Shown: positions 59,514 to 64,000 of the stretch, piece after piece
How the letters are laid out: every line of letters starts with the position of its first letter
How positions within the stretch are numbered: the first letter of the stretch is position 1
Origin: Bin5 sp965261695
Lineage (GTDB): Bacteria; Chloroflexota; Anaerolineae; Caldilineales; Caldilineaceae
Length of the DNA: 64,000 bases
NCBI GenBank assembly: GCA_965261695.1
Contig: OZ253474.1
Span: forward strand, 3,534,001-3,598,000
Direction: 5' to 3'
Made by a program: the position numbers and the translations under genes
Notes under the pieces: model-generated
Databases searched by the model: none
The model's input: the letters and a program-made list of their open reading frames with translations, nothing else
What the model was told of the DNA's origin: nothing

Positions 59514-61391
59514 TCACGCCCACCTGGCCCATGGATCAATCTGTTCCTTAGAAACAAAGCGCTCGATCTTGCGCCAGCGCGTGCTGTTGACTCGATAGTG
59601 ATTCCGCTGATACAACGGACAGTACTGCCCCGGTGGATCAATCGCGACCACCTCGTTCCCCTTCCGTACCAGCGTGTATCGCTCCTTCTCGATGTACACC
59701 GTGTCGGCCCGCTCGCCGATTGGGAAGGTCAGCGTCGCCACATCGTCCGGCTTTACCGCCCCAACAGCCGCGTACCGTCCCTCCCAAGTCACCGCCCGCG
59801 CCGCGCCGTTCACCTGCACCCGTGCTTCGGCCGGCTGCACCCACTCGGGTATCCGTAGCCACAGCTCCACCGGTTGCTTGATCCGCACGTCCACCTGCCC
59901 CACGTAGGGAATGTGGCTGTCCACGTCCGCCCACGGGGACGCCCGATTGAGCAGCAGGTTCACCCGCAACTGACCATTGTCATGCTGCAATATACGGTCC
60001 CACAGGAAGTAGATCACTCGCGATCCCCTATAGGTGCAGCAATGCATAATCCCTGGTCCGGCTCCCACATACCAGTCATTGGCTGTCGGCCAGCCGGCAA
60101 ATGCCCCCAAGTTGCGCTCCGCTACCCGCTCAGTAGTTTGGTAGGTCTCGTCAATCACCGAGCGAGGGATATCGCTTTGGCGTTCCCACTTGAGCCCGGC
60201 CCCAGGAATGCGCTCGATCCAGTCGGTGCGCAGCAATTGCCCTTCGGCCAGCATATTGCGCGTCCAGCGGTCGGCTTCGTCCCAGTAGTCCCCAACCCCC
60301 GCTTCCGTCAGCTTCAGCGCCAGCATGATCATATAGGCAACTTCGCAGATCTCCGAGTGCTCCAACTGGGGCGTGTCAATGTTCTCAGGGAAGTATCCGA
60401 TCAGCGTGTCACCATGCCTCATCCCATACTGAAACCCTTTATGGGCGAAATCGATCATCTCCTGGTCCCCACTGACCATGCCGTATTCCAACATGCCCAC
60501 GAGACCGACGAGATGGTGGACAAAGTGAGCCTTGGGGCCTCCATCGGGGGAGTCGGGCAGAAATGACCCGTCCGCAGCATGATATTGGCCGTGGTCTTTC
60601 AGGTACCGACATAGTTTGCCCGCCAACTCTAACGCTGGCTCGTAGCCCAGAACACGGTAGACCTTGGCCAGCCCCTGGGCCAGCCATCCCACCAGACTGG
60701 CCTGGAGGCCGGTCGGAATCTCCGTATTGGGATCGACCGGTTGGCCTGGTACGAGAACCAGCGGGAAGTATGCATACCCATCCCGCTCGATGGCCTGCGC
60801 CGCCAATCCATCGACCACCCGCTTGGTCGCCGCCTCCCACATGCCACTGCCATCCCGCAAGTGGTACAGAGTCATCGCGCTCCACAGGGGGCCGATGTAA
60901 TATGGGTTGGCAAAATGATCCACGTCGGCGCTGCCAAACAAGCCATTGATGCGCGCCCAGGGCCGGCCCACGGTGGGGACGTAGATCACGCCATCCGGTC
61001 CCTCCATATGCAGTAGCACCTCCATCCAACGCCGCTCCACCTGCTCATTCTGCCTCGAGCCACTGACCAGTCGCATCAAGGGCAGCGCCTCCATGAACTC
61101 GGGCTGCACCGACGAAAAATCACACCAGTCGTGAAGCATCATTGCCGGGTTGTGCGTGAAGGATACCATCCAATAGACCTCATAGTCGGCCTCGCGATCG
61201 GTGGGCCCGGTCAGCCCGTTGATCGCCAGCGCGGCCCGCTCTTGCAGGTCAAGCGTGTCCGGAACCAGCGCCTCATACCGCTCTCCCTCATAGGGAGGCA
61301 CGTCGAACTCAGGGATCTCCTCCCGAATGTACCGGATAGGATCCCCTCGCTTCCATCCCGCATTGCGCATGTCGCCCATGGTAATCAACAT
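59514..61391 (-). CDS. GH127-like beta-L-arabinofuranosidase family (DUF1680) protein
   Basis: A 625-residue soluble enzyme with an (alpha/alpha)6 barrel and C-terminal beta-sandwiches. The Cys-based active site of GH127 is visible: Glu347-x-Cys349 in HSEICEVAY and the Cys451-Cys452 pair in MHCCTYRGSR, matching the E-x-C and CC of the characterised bifidobacterial enzyme. It should release beta-L-arabinofuranose or a related sugar from glycoconjugates using a Zn-activated Cys nucleophile. The start is uncertain: ATG 61391 touches the GGAG site, TTG 61388 or ATG 61379 fit better. It is followed two bases later by the IolE-like gene. Confidence 0.8.
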   Translation of the reverse strand: MLITMGDMRNAGWKRGDPIRYIREEIPEFDVPPYEGERYEALVPDTLDLQERAALAINGLTGPTDREADYEVYWMVSFTHNPAMMLHDWCDFSSVQPEFMEALPLMRLVSGSRQNEQVERRWMEVLLHMEGPDGVIYVPTVGRPWARINGLFGSADVDHFANPYYIGPLWSAMTLYHLRDGSGMWEAATKRVVDGLAAQAIERDGYAYFPLVLVPGQPVDPNTEIPTGLQASLVGWLAQGLAKVYRVLGYEPALELAGKLCRYLKDHGQYHAADGSFLPDSPDGGPKAHFVHHLVGLVGMLEYGMVSGDQEMIDFAHKGFQYGMRHGDTLIGYFPENIDTPQLEHSEICEVAYMIMLALKLTEAGVGDYWDEADRWTRNMLAEGQLLRTDWIERIPGAGLKWERQSDIPRSVIDETYQTTERVAERNLGAFAGWPTANDWYVGAGPGIMHCCTYRGSRVIYFLWDRILQHDNGQLRVNLLLNRASPWADVDSHIPYVGQVDVRIKQPVELWLRIPEWVQPAEARVQVNGAARAVTWEGRYAAVGAVKPDDVATLTFPIGERADTVYIEKERYTLVRKGNEVVAIDPPGQYCPLYQRNHYRVNSTRWRKIERFVSKEQIDPWARWA

Positions 61392-61855
61392 TCTCCTTTC
61401 GTGAGGTTATAGCCGATTGGCTTTCAGAACTAACCGTCGGGCAACTCTGGACCGAGGTGAGCATCCTGAGCCGTCGAACGGTGTGGGAGCGCCCTCCTGA
61501 ACCTGATTTCGGCGTGCCGGTCGTCAGAGTAGACTGCTAGACACGTTCTGGCCAGGATCAGCCATCATCAAGAAGGCCGCAGTCCATTTCCACACTAGGT
61601 TGTTTCGAATTGTGGTGACCAAGGTAGCCTAGTCAGGAGGCCATATTGCAACGGAGGCCGTATCGTAGGGCGGTTCGTGGTGACTAACTGAGCAAACCCG
61701 CACCCTTCGATACGCCCGTCATGTCGTTCGCGCTACTCAGAATGCTCATCCTGAACTTGTCGCAGGGCTACTCTTTCAAGTCTTCAGGGCATTGGTGAAG
61801 CCTGTAGATCGGCTGGTTCACCTTGCAACTGTCCTGGCTGATCCCGTGCGCCCAA
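61392..61855. other. intergenic region with REP-like inverted repeat
   Basis: 464 bases without a gene. A CCCTTCGA at 61703-61710 and a TCGCAGGG at 61760-61767 frame a CTCATCCTGAACTTG core, resembling widespread REP-type repeats. A TATAAC-like -10 on the minus strand at 61408-61413 lacks a matching -35 box. Confidence 0.35.
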
Positions 61856-62776
61856 TCAGCCTTTGACGCCGGTGATAACGATGCCCTGGATGAAGCGACG
61901 CTGTAGGAAGAAGAAGACCAATACCGGTGGAATGGTCAGGATGGTGGACATAACCATCAGTTCAGGCCAGGTGGCTTCCCGGTAGGTCGCATCCGTGTCA
62001 AATTGCCATTGCCGCAGGGCGACAGCCAGTGTCATCTTTTCCGGATTGTTCAGGTAGATGAGCGGCGCCAGGAAGTCGTTCCACTCCCACATGAACGTGA
62101 AGATGGCCAATGTTCCGATGGCCGGCATGGACTGGGGCAGGATGACCTGCCAGAGCGTAGAAAAGAACCCGCAGCCGTCAATGCGGGCCGCCTCGTCAAT
62201 CTCGTTGTTAAGGGTCCTGAAAAATTGACGCAGCATGAAGATGAAAAAAGCCCCACCACCGAACCAATTTGGTACGATGATCGGTAGCGCTGTGTTTAGC
62301 CAGCCCAGATTGCGGAAGAAGAGATACTGTGGGATCAACACCACGTGATACGGAATCATCATCGTCGCCAGCACCACGACGAACAGAGCGCCGCGCCCGG
62401 GAAAGCGCAGGCGCGCAAAACCATACGCCACCAACGTGGCTGTCAGCGCACGCCCGACCAGAACGCCTACGACAATGGTCATCGTGTTCTTCAACCCTAC
62501 CCAGAAGGGGAATTTAGCCAAAGCTTCGGCATAGTTGCTCCATAGTAAGGGCCGCGGAAAGAACGTAGGCGGGACAGTGAAGACCTGCTCCACCGGCTTG
62601 AGCGAACCGCCCACCAACCAAACTACTGGCAGCATGAAGAGCGCCACGCCCACCGCCAATATCAGGTAGAGCAGGCCGCGCCCCAACAGCCCGACAGCCT
62701 TACGCCTCAATCGCTCAGCCTTGGCTCTTTGATCCTGGACAGGCTTCGTAACGGAGCTTGCGGCAAGATCGCTCAC
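61856..62776 (-). CDS. ABC sugar transporter permease, MalG type
   Basis: A 306-residue CUT1-type permease starting at GTG 62776; the site GGAGAAGAG lies in the end of the preceding gene. Helices include LLYLILAVGVALFMLPVVWLV. The EAA loop DEAARIDGCGFFSTLWQVILPQSMPA and the WNDFLAPLIYLNN segment are standard. It forms the channel with the 62780 product. It ends 464 bases before the GH127-like gene, its likely enzyme partner. Confidence 0.92.
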   Translation of the reverse strand: MSDLAASSVTKPVQDQRAKAERLRRKAVGLLGRGLLYLILAVGVALFMLPVVWLVGGSLKPVEQVFTVPPTFFPRPLLWSNYAEALAKFPFWVGLKNTMTIVVGVLVGRALTATLVAYGFARLRFPGRGALFVVVLATMMIPYHVVLIPQYLFFRNLGWLNTALPIIVPNWFGGGAFFIFMLRQFFRTLNNEIDEAARIDGCGFFSTLWQVILPQSMPAIGTLAIFTFMWEWNDFLAPLIYLNNPEKMTLAVALRQWQFDTDATYREATWPELMVMSTILTIPPVLVFFFLQRRFIQGIVITGVKG

Positions 62777-62779
62777 GTT

Positions 62780-63703
62780 TTACTCTTCTCCATAATAGAC
62801 CCAGCGCGCGGAAGTCCTAAGGACAAGGATTGTTAAGCTAAGGATGATGATGAAGAGAACCCAGGCCAGGGCGGACGCGTACCCCATCTGAAACTGTTGC
62901 CACCCCCTGCGATAGAGATAGAGCACATAGAACAGGGTCGAGTTTACCGGGCCGCCATTGGTGACGATTAAGGCGCTGGTAAAGATTTGGAAGGAGCCGA
63001 TGATGCCTATGATGAGACTGAACAGGATCACCGGTGACGTCATGGGTAGTGTGATGTGGCGGAAGCGGTACCAGGCATTGGCCCCGTCCACCTTGGCCGC
63101 GTCGTAGAGCGCCGTCGGCACCCCCTGCAAGGCGGACAGAAAGAGGATCAGCCCAGCACCCGCCCCCCACAGATGCAGCAACATCAACGTCGGCAGCGCC
63201 CACTCCGTCGAGCCGTACCAATTGGGTGGATTCTTGATACCGACGGTCTTGAGGATACTGTCAGCTAACCCAAAGTCATGCGCGAACACGTATGAGAAAA
63301 GATAGGCCGCTGCCAGACCCGGGACCACCGCTGGCAGATAGAAGCCCGTGCGCCAGAAGGAAAGACCCTTAACCTTCTGGTTGAGCAATACGGCTATAGC
63401 ATAGCTTAGGGCGGTGCTCAGCGGTACAGTCACCAACGTAAAGGTGACGGTGACCTTCAATGACTGCCAGAAGAGCTTATCTTTGGCAAAAACTCTTACG
63501 AAGTTGTCCTGGCCAATGAACCGCGGCGGCGTTAGGATATCGAAGTTCGTCAGGGAATAATAGGCCGCAACAATCAGTGGCACTATCCCAAAGAACAGAA
63601 AACCCAACAGCCAGGGCGAGATACTGATGTAGCCGGCAATCGCTTCCCGGCCGGCCAGCGTCTGCCACCAATAGCGCTTCCTTATCGTCACTTGACTCGC
63701 CAT
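62780..63703 (-). CDS. ABC sugar transporter permease, MalF type
   Basis: A 307-residue permease from ATG 63703 (TTG 63709 possible; ribosome-binding sites are weak). The first helix follows ISPWLLGFLFFGIVPLIVAAYYSL. The EAA-like loop AKVDGANAWYRFRHITLPMTSP is intact, and it ends RWVYYGEE, overlapping the MalG-type ribosome-binding site. The junction to the binding-protein gene upstream carries a long stem-loop. Confidence 0.92.
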   Translation of the reverse strand: MASQVTIRKRYWWQTLAGREAIAGYISISPWLLGFLFFGIVPLIVAAYYSLTNFDILTPPRFIGQDNFVRVFAKDKLFWQSLKVTVTFTLVTVPLSTALSYAIAVLLNQKVKGLSFWRTGFYLPAVVPGLAAAYLFSYVFAHDFGLADSILKTVGIKNPPNWYGSTEWALPTLMLLHLWGAGAGLILFLSALQGVPTALYDAAKVDGANAWYRFRHITLPMTSPVILFSLIIGIIGSFQIFTSALIVTNGGPVNSTLFYVLYLYRRGWQQFQMGYASALAWVLFIIILSLTILVLRTSARWVYYGEE

Positions 63704-63731
63704 CGTCAAAACTGAACCTTCTCAATCCATT

Positions 63732-63777
63732 GCGGGGTCTGGCGATACCGGGTAGGCTTGGTACCGCCAGACCCCGC
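63732..63777 (-). other. long stem-loop between binding-protein and permease genes
   Basis: GCGGGGTCTGGCG (63732-63744) pairs perfectly with CGCCAGACCCCGC (63765-63777), and after one mismatch four more pairs extend the stem to a 10-base loop. There is no T-run, so it is more likely a 3' stabiliser or processing signal than a terminator. Confidence 0.6.
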
Positions 63778-63812
63778 CCACAACTGCGCGACACTCACTG
63801 AACCAGCACGCC

Positions 63813-64000
63813 CTAGCTCACAAGCTCCAGTTCGGCATTGATGCCAGCGACCGCCTCCTTAACCGCCTCCTCAGTGGTTTGCTTGCCAAGTACAGCAGAC
63901 TCCATGGCTGCACGCATGGCATCATTCAAGAATGAGCCGACCTTGAACCCGGACTGTCCCGGATAGACGACCGTCGCCGCCTTGTCGGGGAAGCGAGTAA
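63813..64000 (-). CDS. ABC sugar transporter substrate-binding protein, C-terminal end (runs off right edge)
   Basis: The last 62 codons of a minus-strand gene, ending in TAG at 63813. The sequence PGQSGFKVGSFLNDAMRAAM, then ESAVLGKQTTEEAVKEAVAGINAEL is the standard C-terminal helix of family 1 solute-binding proteins. It directly precedes the MalF/MalG-type permeases, as in the complete cluster at 34-37 kb. The N-terminal lipoprotein leader lies outside the window. Confidence 0.8.
   Translation of the reverse strand, partial: TRFPDKAATVVYPGQSGFKVGSFLNDAMRAAMESAVLGKQTTEEAVKEAVAGINAELELVS

Noticed and set aside
1..64000. tRNA, rRNA, riboswitch, insertion sequence or prophage genes
   Set aside because: None recognised by eye on either strand; a covariance-model and transposase search would be needed to exclude small or degenerate cases.

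Overview
The window looks like a chromosomal segment of a GC-rich Chloroflexota bacterium, probably Caldilineales-like. That is an inference from the solute-binding lipoproteins, whose twin-arginine or Sec leaders run into Cys-Ala-Pro-Ala-rich lipoboxes, and from the unusual density of phytanoyl-CoA-dioxygenase-like (PhyH) genes beside glycosidase and ABC-importer genes. No rRNA, tRNA, CRISPR array or transposase was recognised. Almost every gene lies on the minus strand; the one exception is a five-gene plus-strand operon at 38.2-42.7 kb.

Layout. 1-737: N-terminal part of an McrB-like protein running off the left edge. 0.86-7.5 kb: two beta-propeller glycosidase-like genes (the second damaged), two associated proteins, a PhyH, an IolE-like isomerase and a truncated amidohydrolase. 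7.5-9.4 kb: gene-free, filled with degenerate repeats. 9.4-22.9 kb: an octopine-dehydrogenase-family gene, then a run read right to left as peptide-type binding protein, two permeases, glycosidase-like protein, PhyH, cytochrome P450, PhyH and two more glycosidase-like proteins. 23.3-24.7 kb: a class III aminotransferase with its own promoter. 25.0-37.3 kb: a long run starting with a sugar ABC importer and continuing through a SUMF1-fold lipoprotein, two copies of a small-protein/PhyH cassette, a GH116-like enzyme, an aldo/keto reductase, a hydroxypyruvate-isomerase-like protein and an SDR. 38.3-42.7 kb (+): metallo-beta-lactamase-fold protein, SMP-30 lactonase, HpcH/HpaI aldolase, TIM-barrel isomerase and a second metallo-beta-lactamase-fold protein. 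42.7-53.5 kb: peptide-type importer, Gfo/Idh/MocA oxidoreductase, DegT aminotransferase, sialidase-like protein, nitrilase, a double SDR and a hydroxypyruvate-isomerase-like protein. 54-64 kb: two PhyH genes and two pseudogenes downstream of a GH127-like enzyme and another sugar importer that runs off the right edge.

How it fits together (inference). The region reads as four import-and-degrade modules. Each has a substrate-binding protein and two permeases but no ATPase, followed by glycosidases, isomerases, dehydrogenases and Fe(II)/2-oxoglutarate-type oxygenases. All four binding-protein/permease junctions carry a strong stem-loop, one of them a textbook intrinsic terminator. The substrates cannot be read from the sequence; modified or O/N-alkylated glycans and glycosides would suit the enzyme mix.

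The most distinctive items are the twice-repeated small-protein + PhyH cassette, a P450/double-PhyH/triple-glycosidase cluster, two metallo-beta-lactamase-fold proteins without the HxHxDH signature, an alpha/beta hydrolase lacking Ser and His, a tandem SDR fusion, and a dispersed repeat present at 9.1 kb and, inverted, at 37.8 kb.
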